Assembly: GCF_031845305.1 (NCBI RefSeq)
Contig: NZ_JAVREH010000004.1
Location: 178,786-242,785 of the forward strand
Direction of reading: 5' to 3'
DNA from: Jatrophihabitans_A lederbergiae
GTDB taxonomy: Bacteria; Actinomycetota; Actinomycetes; Mycobacteriales; Jatrophihabitantaceae
DNA length: 64,000 bases
Positions 29,001-37,180 of the stretch are shown one piece after another (within the stretch, counting starts at the first letter, position 1; each line of letters begins with the position of its first letter). The position numbers and the translations under genes were made by a program. The notes under the pieces were generated by a model, which did not search any database, was not told where the DNA came from, and saw nothing but the letters and a program-made list of their open reading frames with translations.

Positions 29001-31510
29001 CTGCGATGGAAGGCGTCACCTGCGGTCATGCGCTCGGCCGATACCGCCAGGGGTTCCTCACCGAGATGGTGCTCGCGTACTACCTCGATGAGGAGCAGGA
29101 CGGTCAGGGCGGCCACATCAACGACGAGGGGGTGCGTGACCACAACTTCTGGGGCATCGGGGTTCCGCACGCCGCGTCGTGGCGAGGACCGTTCATGGCG
29201 CTGTTCGAGAACGATCCAGTTGGCGGCATAGCAGCCCTGAACCGGATCTTGAACCATGCGGCGTTGGTGCGCGCCCGGACGATGGCCAGCGGCTACGGCT
29301 ACTACGGGCCGGTGGAAGACTCTGATCTTGACCAGTTCCGCACCGAGCTGACCATCACGGGCGTCCCTCACGCGTACGTCGGTGACGGCAACGTGTGGAA
29401 CTGGTATCGAGGGACCGGCGTGGGGCCGTATCCGTGCATGAGCGCGCTGCAGGCGCTGGAGCGGGTCTGCGACCACATCATCGGGCTAGGGATGCCGTTG
29501 GAACGGCTCGTGTCGATGCTGCTCGACGGGTGCGACAACGTCGCGATGGTCGCGCTGGTCGTCGGGCTGCTCGTGCGGCACCTGGACAAAGCGGGGAAGC
29601 TGCTGGACCGATTCCTTGCCGAGCCGGACGTGTGGCATTTCGAGTTCAACCGGATCACGCACGACCACGGCTTCTTCCGGGCATCGTCAGACGGAATTGT
29701 TCACGCGGAACGGCAGCAGTGGTCGCTGCGGGAAGCGGCGATGTCCCTGGTGCTCGCCGCTGGGCCGGAACGAGCCGAGGAGCTTCGCAGTGTCGGGCGG
29801 CAACTGGTCGACCGGTTCCGTCAACGAATCGAGCAGCTCGGTGACGCCGTACCGGCGCAGGCCGCCAACATGGAGCTGAACACGGTCCGCGGGTGGGCGA
29901 GCGGTCTCGACCGGGCCACCTACTCGACGACGGAGACGGACGAGGGCTGGGTGATCGAGAGCAACCCGCCGGCGGAGGTGACCGCTGTCCTGTCCGAGGG
30001 GCTGGGATGGGTCCGGCGCAGCCAGGAAGCGATGCGGTTGACCCTTCGCTATCACGTGAACCGGGAGGACCGCACCGCGGAACCGGTCACAACCGAAGCG
30101 TTGGTCGCTGACCTGGACGCGGCGGCCGCGCTGATGGACGACCCGCAAGGGTTGGACGAGATGGACGTGGACGGAGTTGCTGCGGTTGCTTTGGTGGCGT
30201 TAGAGGAGCACCTCGGTCACGGGCTGCCGTTGCCCGACGCGAGCGTGAAGATTGCCGCCGACATCGTGCTGGGGATCGGTGAGAACGATCCGCCGCTTCG
30301 AGATCACGACATCGAGGAGTCCTACTTCTCTCAGGGGGCAGACCGCAGCGCGGCCCGCGCCCTGCCGCTCCTGCTGACTCCGGCGGCTGACCACGTGCGC
30401 CGCGTCGTCGACGGGGCTGATGGCACGGCCGCCTACACGCGAATCGAGGCCGCGCTCGCCGCGTTGGCTGCCTCGAACGTCATCCAGACCAGGCTGTTCA
30501 TCGCTCGCGGCCTCGACCACGTGTGGGCGGCACCGTGCACGAACGACGCCGCCTGTGTCCATCAGACCGCGTTGAGGATCGCGACCGACATGATGCGGGA
30601 GTGCGTCTTCGGGCCTTGGAGCATGGAGCGGCAGGAACACTCCATCGAGGTGCTTGCCGACCCTGTCGTTGACACTCTGCCGGCCGTTGCTGGCGAGGAC
30701 ATCTACGTGTCGCGGCTCGACCCGGCGATCCGCGCGCTCGGCCAAGCTGCCGCCACCGACACGTGCGTAGCTGCGGAAGCCAGCGCGCTGCTTGGCGTCC
30801 TGATCGACGCGCAGCGTCGTGCACTGCTCGCGCAGGACCGTGACACCGACCTGCGAGGCACTCACGCGCTCGCCTCAGCGCGTGCCCTGCTCACGGTCAA
30901 CGACGACGCCGCCATCTTGGCTCACGTTGACGCCTACGTGGACAATCCCGCCGGTCTTCACCACACGCTCAGTGCGATCTCCGCCGCTGCCGAGGAAGGC
31001 CCTCGCCGCGCCGACACCGCCCATCGGATCTGGCCGACCATCGTCGAACACGTTCTCGACGCGCACGACTCGGGACACACACCGTTTCACCGCGACGACC
31101 GTGACTGGACGATGGCTGCGCTGCTGCCCGCGTTTGCCGGGGAAGGCAGCTACCTTCACGCGGAGCACGCCGGGAAGCCCATCGCCTGGTGGGACCCCGC
31201 CGCTGCGCACACCACGGTCGAGCGGTGGCTGGGTGTTGCAGCCGGTAAGCCGAAGTGCGTCGACAGGCTCGTCCGGTTCATCGCCTCGTCGCTGCCCGCA
31301 GACGAGCAGGTTCGCGTCGGGCTCCCATGGGTTTGGAGAGCAGTGCTCGCTGACCCGGCGGCAGTTGCCAACCGCTGCTATACTGTCGCGCCATGGCTGA
31401 TCGAGATCAGAACAGCGGCCCAAGCGGCTGGAGCCTTAAATAGCTGGCAGCGGACAGTTGATGCCCTCGTCGTGGCAGGAGACAGCCGCCTGGCCCCGTA
31501 CTCGGAGTAG
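26090..31510 (+). CDS. giant wHTH-STAND-like NTPase, candidate defence protein
   Basis: 1806 residues. Residues 17-85 are an ArsR-like winged helix (SGRAIAGELKVSPTTASDHL). Residues 105-270 resemble the N-terminal domains of actinobacterial STAND proteins related to DUF4297, with QQAPEFTVDDVVV then LALAARR where nuclease members carry Q-x-K-R. Walker A GESGVGKS is at residues 416-423 and a Walker B-like LLVVDGADAV near residue 490. Downstream is a long, mostly helical region of about 1200 residues without recognised repeats, suited to target sensing. There is no membrane segment. Codons are mostly G-ending in the first half and C-ending in the second. STAND proteins of this size are often antiphage sensors; a defence role here is inference. 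Confidence 0.75.
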   Translation: MAGVAEMLRSTLGENRFAVLSAVAGQVEPVSGRAIAGELKVSPTTASDHLSLLEAAGLVRSSTVGRAKLWGLDMDCDLVRAWLREAGGEVASPASSGGAGVTFERKVVADYLGRLLAGDTAAGLGSSRVVVSVALQQAPEFTVDDVVVRAALEGEAEPSLVLALAARRTPLLQTSNVKSQKLFKGLVQQLMLAEPDGPELRLGLAVSGAQEHTEQLKVLVGAAAGQSGATGFFTLVRTAGKFNTEVQGRLKQIEGLVEKALVDLGQQNPPTDVVEQWTWELLRRLVVLSPRMEGPDDSDWAALPRVLRPFSTQGTLYGGTLLRDRLLTLADEWAPVAALVDVSMVRRRVHELLDSEAGRHAAGWRALELLAEQARDAVGDEIVSVDRVRRVRLDRSDVVEALTTSAVGSAGVVLHGESGVGKSAVALRLVTATGKDAGEAAAEGGADVQAAAVQVVCMNLRHLPGTVLEFEALLGVPLKGLLAEMSAPTRLLVVDGADAVGEGRQELLTYVVNAAVTADVHVVAVTASDVKQLVVDTLTGSVGQGVVEVAVPPLTDAQVDVVVAELSELEAMAANPSSRELLRRPVLVDLLVRGGVEGVPVSDFDAMEQVWAGLVRRREASDRGTPGARNLVMLQLARQVLDGRDQLDAAVTLDPDAVEGLRKDGLLRTPQDNPYRPAPEFAHDELRRYAVARLLLAEDVIKRLVDAGVPRWALGAARLACQAMLVAGDTPGNPAAGRFMRWQGRFNELVGAGHGERWADVPGEALLTLGDPRAVLRDAWPQLRADDGAGVQRLVRLVDQRLRDESKFVRVAPVEPLIESLLEDETPWASSKPERTLLMDWLRSLATSQTPSGYALREQLRGLLVDFCAVADERLRVADEEREAERAARAAAMTDEERAEREARFKKLPRSLFQEIGYPRGRPRRERPAISREITDETVVELFALLGADLGADGEALLRRVAEAAPEDLKPAMEGVTCGHALGRYRQGFLTEMVLAYYLDEEQDGQGGHINDEGVRDHNFWGIGVPHAASWRGPFMALFENDPVGGIAALNRILNHAALVRARTMASGYGYYGPVEDSDLDQFRTELTITGVPHAYVGDGNVWNWYRGTGVGPYPCMSALQALERVCDHIIGLGMPLERLVSMLLDGCDNVAMVALVVGLLVRHLDKAGKLLDRFLAEPDVWHFEFNRITHDHGFFRASSDGIVHAERQQWSLREAAMSLVLAAGPERAEELRSVGRQLVDRFRQRIEQLGDAVPAQAANMELNTVRGWASGLDRATYSTTETDEGWVIESNPPAEVTAVLSEGLGWVRRSQEAMRLTLRYHVNREDRTAEPVTTEALVADLDAAAALMDDPQGLDEMDVDGVAAVALVALEEHLGHGLPLPDASVKIAADIVLGIGENDPPLRDHDIEESYFSQGADRSAARALPLLLTPAADHVRRVVDGADGTAAYTRIEAALAALAASNVIQTRLFIARGLDHVWAAPCTNDAACVHQTALRIATDMMRECVFGPWSMERQEHSIEVLADPVVDTLPAVAGEDIYVSRLDPAIRALGQAAATDTCVAAEASALLGVLIDAQRRALLAQDRDTDLRGTHALASARALLTVNDDAAILAHVDAYVDNPAGLHHTLSAISAAAEEGPRRADTAHRIWPTIVEHVLDAHDSGHTPFHRDDRDWTMAALLPAFAGEGSYLHAEHAGKPIAWWDPAAAHTTVERWLGVAAGKPKCVDRLVRFIASSLPADEQVRVGLPWVWRAVLADPAAVANRCYTVAPWLIEIRTAAQAAGALNSWQRTVDALVVAGDSRLAPYSE

Positions 31511-31819
31511 CCAGACCGGAGCTGGCTCGTATGAAAGTATTGCGGCGCTCTCACGCTGCCTCTTACCGATCTATTCGAGACGGCGTGCCGCCGGGGCTTC
31601 GTCGATGAGGAAGACGGGTTCGGAAGCACGCCGCATCCGGCCAGCAGGGGTCTGCTGCACGCAACGGTGTCACGTCACTTGGGCTGGGGCACCCGCACGT
31701 GGCAGCTGCTATAGATGTTGAATGTCATGTGCCTCAGGCCCGCTATCGCGAGCATATTGATCGCGCAATCGCCGCCGACTCGAGTACCGAGCCCGCGCAT
31801 AGTCGGCGATCTGCACGGG
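31511..31819. other. non-coding gap at right edge of accessory region
   Basis: About 309 bases between the STAND gene and the convergent polymerase gene. It has no open frame with coding character, and composition is visibly lower in GC than either neighbour (for example around 31540-31570 and 31710-31760). It may contain degraded coding remnants. No tRNA or clear terminator hairpin was found by eye. Confidence 0.45.
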
Positions 31820-32881
31820 TCAATCGAGCTGCTGCGGCTCGACGCCGCTTGCCGTCGATTCGCCAGTCCAGTTCGCCTTGTTCTTGCGCGACGGTTGAAC
31901 CCTTGGTGGTTCGCCTTCCATCTTCGGGAAGTTCGGCGGGTACGGGGCATCGCCCAGGCCGTGATCGTGCTCGTCGCGATCCGCCCATTCCAGCAGCCGA
32001 TCGATGTCGAAATGGACGTCGTCGATCCCCGTGCCCACATCACCCAACCGGGCGAACCGCTCCGGCATGGTCGCAATGGTGAAGTCGCGCATCTCGACGT
32101 CGGGCAACTCATCCCAGGTCACCGGCGCGGACACCGGCCCGTGCGGGAAGCCGCGCACCGAGTACGCCGCCGCTATCGTCCGGTCCTTGGCATTCTGGTT
32201 GTAGTCCAGGAAGATCTGCTCACCACGCTCCTCCTTCCACCAGGCGGTCGTGACCTGGTCGGGAGCCCGGCGCTCCACTTCCCGGGCGAACGCCAGCGCG
32301 GCCCGGCGCACCTCGCGGAACCCGTAGTTCGGTGCGATCCGGACGTAGATGTGGATGCCCTTGCTGCCCGATGTCTTCGGCCAGCCGACGAACCCGAGCT
32401 CGGCCAGCACCTCGTTCACCACCAGCGCCACCCGCTTGGCCTCGGCGAAGCCGGTGCCGGGCTGGGGGTCGAGGTCGATCCGCAGCTCGTCCGGCTTCTC
32501 GACGTCGGCGCGGCGGCTGTGCCACGGGTGGAACTCGACCGTCGACATCTGCACCGCCCAGGCGACCGCGGCCACCTCGGTCACGCACAGCTCGTCGGCG
32601 GTGCGCCCGGACGGAAAGCTGACCTCCGCTGTCTGCACCCAGTCGGGCGCCCCCTTGGGCAGCCGCTTCTGATAGATCTTCTCGCCGCCGACGCCCTCGG
32701 GGTAGCGGTGCAGCATGCAGGGCCGCTGGTACAGCGCCCGGACGATGCCTTCGCCCACGGACAGGTAGTAGTGAACCAGGTCGAGCTTCGTCTCGCCCCG
32801 CTCGGGAAAATAAACCCGGTCCGGATTGCTGACCCGCACAGTCCGGTCGCCTATCTGAACCTCGGTGAACGGCGATGCCAT
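31820..32881 (-). CDS. LigD-type DNA polymerase/primase domain protein
   Basis: A 353-residue stand-alone polymerase of the archaeo-eukaryotic primase family, as in the PolDom of LigD. The N-terminus VSNPDRVYFPERGETKLDLV is typical; the catalytic DxD is in LRIDLDPQPGT, and SGSKGIHIYVR carries the nucleotide-binding Ser/Lys/His. The PVTWDELPDVEMRDFTI segment is conserved and is also the part duplicated at 24139-24289. Such proteins add (ribo)nucleotides during end joining or base-excision repair and pair with LigC; ligC is 11 kb away. No Ku gene is visible in the window. Confidence 0.93.
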   Translation of the reverse strand: MASPFTEVQIGDRTVRVSNPDRVYFPERGETKLDLVHYYLSVGEGIVRALYQRPCMLHRYPEGVGGEKIYQKRLPKGAPDWVQTAEVSFPSGRTADELCVTEVAAVAWAVQMSTVEFHPWHSRRADVEKPDELRIDLDPQPGTGFAEAKRVALVVNEVLAELGFVGWPKTSGSKGIHIYVRIAPNYGFREVRRAALAFAREVERRAPDQVTTAWWKEERGEQIFLDYNQNAKDRTIAAAYSVRGFPHGPVSAPVTWDELPDVEMRDFTIATMPERFARLGDVGTGIDDVHFDIDRLLEWADRDEHDHGLGDAPYPPNFPKMEGEPPRVQPSRKNKANWTGESTASGVEPQQLD

Positions 32882-33069
32882 CCCCGCACCGTACTGGCAG
32901 TGGGCAGTTCTCGGGACACTGGTTCCGGAGCACCATCGCGGCCGAGCGGCTCAGCGCTCCCCGACGCGGACCAGCCGGCCCGCGCGAGCCGGCGGCACTC
33001 GCGCTGCGCACCCGGTTGCGGGCTCTGATGTTCACGGACTAACGGCAGCGACGCCGAACAAGGCATGCT

Positions 33070-33324
33070 GTGCTAGTGGATACCGAACCGCGCGAGCCCC
33101 AACGGCAGCCACCTTCCACGGGGCAGCACATCGTCTATCTCGATCCGAACCTGGATCGAGCGGTGAGTCCGTACTCCCCCGAGGGCGAGATCCGGATGAT
33201 GGGCGACTTTGCCGCGGGTCTCAGCCGCCGCGGTGCGGTGTCCCGGCCGATGGCCATCATCCTGGTCGTTCTCATTCTCGCGCCGATCGCTCTCAGCGTG
33301 CTGGTGATGCTCACCAGCTGGTGA
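33070..33324 (+). CDS. small single-pass membrane protein, unknown
   Basis: 84 residues from GTG 33070 (a GTG two codons later is also possible). The first 55 residues are polar, with IVYLDPNLDRAVSPYSPEGEIRMM, and the C-terminus is one membrane helix (PMAIILVVLILAPIALSVLVML). I do not recognise the family. It stands alone between the divergent polymerase gene and msrB in an otherwise compact region, and its codon use is normal, which supports it being real. Confidence 0.6.
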   Translation: MLVDTEPREPQRQPPSTGQHIVYLDPNLDRAVSPYSPEGEIRMMGDFAAGLSRRGAVSRPMAIILVVLILAPIALSVLVMLTSW

Positions 33325-33373
33325 GACGCGCGACCGCCACCACTGGGTAATGGCGCTCGGTAATGTCGAGGGT

Positions 33374-33793
33374 ATGACCACCGATCAGACCGCTCCCAGA
33401 GTCACAAGAACTGACGACGAGTGGCGCGCGCAACTGTCCGCCGCCGAGTACGCCGTGCTCCGCAAGGCAGGCACCGAGCGCCCCTACACCGGCGAGTACA
33501 CCGACAATCACCGGACCGGGATCTATTCGTGCCGAGCGTGCGGCGCGGAGCTGTTTCGTTCCGACCAGAAATTCGACTCGCACTGCGGCTGGCCCAGCTT
33601 CTTCTCACCGCTCGCGGGCGAGGCGATCATCGAACGGGTGGACAGCAGCGGGGGAATGCGCCGGGTCGAGGTGGTGTGCGCCAACTGCCACAGCCACCTG
33701 GGCCACGTGTTCGAGGGTGAGGGCTACGCCACGCCGACGGACCTGCGCTACTGCATCAACTCGATCAGCATGAGCTTCGCGGCTGACGAATAA
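33374..33793 (+). CDS. msrB: peptide-methionine (R)-S-oxide reductase
   Basis: 139 residues of the MsrB fold, which reduces the R epimer of methionine sulfoxide in proteins. Zinc-binding CxxC pairs are present (CRAC near residue 49 and CANC near residue 98), along with FDSHCGWPSFF and the catalytic Cys in LRYCINSISMSF. ATG 33374 is taken because homologues begin there. It converges with chdC. Confidence 0.96.
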   Translation: MTTDQTAPRVTRTDDEWRAQLSAAEYAVLRKAGTERPYTGEYTDNHRTGIYSCRACGAELFRSDQKFDSHCGWPSFFSPLAGEAIIERVDSSGGMRRVEVVCANCHSHLGHVFEGEGYATPTDLRYCINSISMSFAADE

Positions 33794-33805
33794 GCGACCG
33801 GTGCC

Positions 33806-33854
33806 GCCGGCGTGATCGAAGCCGGCTACGGCAGTACGACCCGTACGGCCGTAC
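33806..33854. terminator. possible bidirectional terminator between msrB and chdC
   Basis: A GCCGGC stem pair (33806-33811 with 33821-33826) and a 12-base palindrome GTACGGCCGTAC (33843-33854) lie between two convergent genes. Neither has a T-tract, common in actinobacteria. Confidence 0.35.
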
Positions 33855-33858
33855 CGCT

Positions 33859-34554
33859 TTAAGGCAGTGACTCCACCAGCTCGGACATCGTGCGCTTGGT
33901 GCCGGTGTAGAACGGCACCTCTTCGCGCACGTGCCGGCGGGTCTCCGATCCGCGCAGGTGGCGCATCAGGTCCACGATGCGGTGCAGCTCATCCGCCTCG
34001 AACGCCAGGATCCACTCGAAGTCGTTCAGCGCGAACGAGGCGACGGTGTTCGCCCTGACGTCCGGGAAGTCACGCGCCATCTTGCCGTGCTCGGCGAGCA
34101 GCGACCGGCGCTCGGTGTCCTGCAGCAGGTACCACTCGTAGGACCGGACGAACGGGTAGACGCACACGAACTTGCGGCTCTGCTCCTCGGCGAGGAACGC
34201 CGGGATGTGACTCTTGTTGAACTCCGCCGGCCGGTGCAGCGCCATCACCGACCAGACCGGCGTCAGGTGGCTGCCGAGCTTCGTGCGCCGGAACCGGCTG
34301 TACGCGCTCTGCACCTGCTCAGCGGTTTCGGCGTGCCACCAGATCATCAGGTCGGCGTCGGCGCGCAGGGCCGCCACGTCGTACGCACCCCGCACGGTGA
34401 TGTCGGCGGCCGCGAACTCGGCGAACAGCGCGTCCACCTCGCTGGCGAGCGCGGCCCGGTCGGCAGCGCCGATCGGGGTACTGACCGAGAACACCGACCA
34501 GGCGGTGTAGCGGATGACATCGTTGAGCTCGCGAGCCTGCTTACCGTCGACCAT
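33859..34554 (-). CDS. chdC: hydrogen peroxide-dependent haem synthase (coprohaem decarboxylase)
   Basis: 231 residues of the chlorite-dismutase-like family. Actinobacterial ChdC/HemQ oxidatively decarboxylates coprohaem III to haem b. Family segments are present: IRYTAWSVFSV near the N-terminus, LMIWWHAE, FNKSHIPAFL with the likely axial His, and YPFVRSYEWYLLQ containing the catalytic Tyr. The start at 34554 lies 14 bases inside the end of the upstream oxidase gene, indicating coupling with cgoX. Confidence 0.94.
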   Translation of the reverse strand: MVDGKQARELNDVIRYTAWSVFSVSTPIGAADRAALASEVDALFAEFAAADITVRGAYDVAALRADADLMIWWHAETAEQVQSAYSRFRRTKLGSHLTPVWSVMALHRPAEFNKSHIPAFLAEEQSRKFVCVYPFVRSYEWYLLQDTERRSLLAEHGKMARDFPDVRANTVASFALNDFEWILAFEADELHRIVDLMRHLRGSETRRHVREEVPFYTGTKRTMSELVESLP

Positions 34555-35995
34555 TAATCCATTGTCCCGATGGAGGAAGCGCGGCCAGCACCCGGTCCGC
34601 GGCAATGTGAGCTGAGGCGATGCAGGCAGGGATGCCGACCCCGTCATAAGTCGCGCCGCACACCGCGAGACCGGGCACCTCGGCCACTGCCGCACGCACC
34701 CGCTCGATTCGGGCCAGATGACCCGGCGGGTACTGCGGCAGGCCGCCGCCCCAGCGCTGGACGTGGGTGTCGACCGGCGTCGCCGCCAGCCCGGTGATGC
34801 TTTCAAGCTCCGCCCGGACGATGGACACCAGCTCGTCGTCGGCGCGCTGCAGCACCCATTCCTCGCCGATCCGGCCCAGCGACGCGCGCATCAGGAACAC
34901 GCCGGACTCCGCACCGACACCCGGCCACTTCTGGGACGAGAACGTCATGGCCTTGACGCGCAGCCCCTCCACGACAGGAATCAGCAGGCCGCTGCCCGCC
35001 GGTAGGGCGCTGGTCGGCAGGCCGCGAAACGCCAGCGTCACGATGGCCATGCTCGCGCTCTCGACGGTCGCGAGCTCCGCGCCGGCCACTGGTGCCAGGT
35101 CGGTGAGCAGCATGCTGGCCTTGCTGGCCGGGGTCGCCAGCACGACGGCGTCCGCGGTGAGCAGTTCGGTGACCGGCACAGCCCCCAGACTGAGCTCGAA
35201 GCCGTCCGGCGTGCGCCGGATTCGCCGGACAGCGGTGGACCTGCGGATGCTGAATATCGCCCCGGCAGCGAGTTGCTCCGGCAGCCGTGTCAGCCCACCT
35301 GCCACGCTGGCGAACACCGGCTTCGGCAGGCTGGCGGGACCGGAACCACCCGAACCTGAGCCAGCAGCAGCCGGCGGCGGCAGGCTCGCGGCCGCGGCCC
35401 GCAGCAGCGACCCACCGTCGGTCCGCAACCGCGCGGCGAGCCCCGGAATGGCCGCGTCGAGCGAGATGGCGTCCGCTCGTCCGGCGTACACCCCACCGAG
35501 CAGCGGATCGACCAGCCGGTCCACCACCTCCGCGCCGAAACGTTCACTGACCAGGTCGCCGACCGAAACATCGTCGGTAAGCGGGGGGTACGGGCCGCCG
35601 GCCGGCTCGGCCTCGATCCGTTCCAGGGTCTCGGCACTCAACACGCCGGCGGCGCGGACCGCGTCCAGGTCGGCCGGCACCCCGATCAGCGTGCGGACGG
35701 GCAACCGGGCGTTGCGGCCGCGGTTGCGCAGCAGCGCCGCCGTGGTCAGCGGCTGGATCAGCTCGGACTCCAGCCCAGCCTCGACCGCCGCCGCCACGCC
35801 CTCGGGCCGGCGAGCCAGCATCGCCTCGGCGCCCACGTCCACCCAGGCGCCGCCGACCTCGGCGCGCAGCAGCTTGCCACCGACCCTGGGCGAGGCTTCC
35901 AGCAGGACCACCTCGGCATCGGGACGTGCCCGGCTGATCCTGGTGGCGGCGCTCAGTCCGGCGATGCCGCCGCCGACCACGGCAATCCTGGGCAC
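34541..35995 (-). CDS. cgoX: coproporphyrinogen III / protoporphyrinogen oxidase
   Basis: A 484-residue FAD-dependent oxidase. The Rossmann dinucleotide motif IAVVGGGIAGLSAA is at the N-terminus, followed by LLEASPRVGGKL, and the C-terminal FAD-contact segment reads VCGATYDGVGIPACIASA. In actinobacteria this HemY-type enzyme oxidises coproporphyrinogen III in the coproporphyrin-dependent haem route. It sits between hemE and chdC in the same direction, 21 bases after hemE. Confidence 0.94.
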   Translation of the reverse strand: MPRIAVVGGGIAGLSAATRISRARPDAEVVLLEASPRVGGKLLRAEVGGAWVDVGAEAMLARRPEGVAAAVEAGLESELIQPLTTAALLRNRGRNARLPVRTLIGVPADLDAVRAAGVLSAETLERIEAEPAGGPYPPLTDDVSVGDLVSERFGAEVVDRLVDPLLGGVYAGRADAISLDAAIPGLAARLRTDGGSLLRAAAASLPPPAAAGSGSGGSGPASLPKPVFASVAGGLTRLPEQLAAGAIFSIRRSTAVRRIRRTPDGFELSLGAVPVTELLTADAVVLATPASKASMLLTDLAPVAGAELATVESASMAIVTLAFRGLPTSALPAGSGLLIPVVEGLRVKAMTFSSQKWPGVGAESGVFLMRASLGRIGEEWVLQRADDELVSIVRAELESITGLAATPVDTHVQRWGGGLPQYPPGHLARIERVRAAVAEVPGLAVCGATYDGVGIPACIASAHIAADRVLAALPPSGQWINGRR

Positions 35996-36016
35996 GAGGT
36001 TGGCTCCTGGGTAGAA

Positions 36017-37072
36017 CTAGAGCGAGTGGATCAGGTGGACGACCCTGGTCAACGTCTCGGGGTCGGTGTCGGGAAGCACGCCGTGGCCGAGGTTGAAGAT
36101 GTGGCCCGGGGCGCGGCGGCCCTCGTCCACGATCCGGCGGACGGCGGCCTCGAGAACCGGCCAGTCCGCCAGCAGCAGCGCGGGATCGAGGTTGCCCTGT
36201 ACCGGGGTTCCACCGCCGATGCGCTGGGCGGCGACGTCGAGCGGGGTCCGCCAGTCGACGCCGACGACGGTGGCGCCGGCGGTGCGCATCAGGTCCAGCA
36301 GCTCACCGGTTCCCACTCCGAAGTGGATCTTGGGGACCGGATGACCGGCCAGGCCGGCGAAGACCCGCTGCGAGTGCGGCAGCACGAATTCGGTGTAGTC
36401 CGCGGCCGACAGCCCGCCGGCCCACGAGTCGAACAGCTGGACGGCGGACGCCCCGGCCTCGATCTGCACGGTCAGGAAGGTGGCGGAGATCTCGGCCAAC
36501 CGGTCGAGCAGGGCGTGCCACACGTCCGGACGGGAATGCATCAGCGCCTTGGTGCGGGCGTGGTCCTTGGACGGTCCGCCCTCGATGAGGTAGCTCGCCA
36601 GGGTGAACGGGGCGCCGGCGAAGCCGATCAGCGGGGTCTCGCCCAGCTCGGACACCAGCTGGCGGACCGCGAGCTCGATGTCGGCGACGTCACCGGGGTC
36701 CAGCGGCCGGATCGTGGCGACGTCCTCAGCGGTACGGATCGGACGGGCGACCACCGGGCCGGTGCCGGGAACGATCTCGATGTCCAGCCCCACCGCCACC
36801 AGCGGCACCACGATGTCGGAGAACAGGATCGCCGCGTCGACGCCATGCCGGCGCACCGGCTGCAGGGTGATCTCGGTGACCAGATCCGGCGTCCGGCAGG
36901 CCGCGAGCATCGACGATCCGGCCCGCAGCGCTCGGTACTCCGGCAGTGAGCGCCCGGCCTGGCGCATGAACCACACCGGCGGTCGTTGCACCCGCTCACC
37001 GGCGGCGGCGCGCGCGAGTAGTGAGCGGGCGGCAGGCGGCGTACGGTCCGAAGCAGCGGCGATCTCAGTCAT
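36017..37072 (-). CDS. hemE: uroporphyrinogen decarboxylase
   Basis: A 351-residue TIM-barrel enzyme that converts uroporphyrinogen III to coproporphyrinogen III. It shows the signature RPPVWFMRQAGRSLPEYR near residue 29, the FSDIVVP segment, GFAGAPFTLASYLIEGG, and HFGVGTGELL with GNLDPALL near the C-terminus. ATG 37072 is chosen because it directly precedes the conserved region. It is first in the hemE-cgoX-chdC operon and divergent from the DUF3000 gene. Confidence 0.96.
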   Translation of the reverse strand: MTEIAAASDRTPPAARSLLARAAAGERVQRPPVWFMRQAGRSLPEYRALRAGSSMLAACRTPDLVTEITLQPVRRHGVDAAILFSDIVVPLVAVGLDIEIVPGTGPVVARPIRTAEDVATIRPLDPGDVADIELAVRQLVSELGETPLIGFAGAPFTLASYLIEGGPSKDHARTKALMHSRPDVWHALLDRLAEISATFLTVQIEAGASAVQLFDSWAGGLSAADYTEFVLPHSQRVFAGLAGHPVPKIHFGVGTGELLDLMRTAGATVVGVDWRTPLDVAAQRIGGGTPVQGNLDPALLLADWPVLEAAVRRIVDEGRRAPGHIFNLGHGVLPDTDPETLTRVVHLIHSL

Positions 37073-37180
37073 CGCCCACCATCGTCGCACGAGCCGGCTG
37101 CGGCGCGCCTCACGCGGGAGCACTGGGCGTCATGCGAAGTTCTGGGCGCCCACTGTAATCGGAAGGGACCCGCATCCACA

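Noticed and set aside
31511..31819. Search for a tRNA or attachment core at the right edge of the accessory region
   Set aside because: No cloverleaf-capable sequence or direct repeat with the left edge was found other than the polymerase-gene homology.
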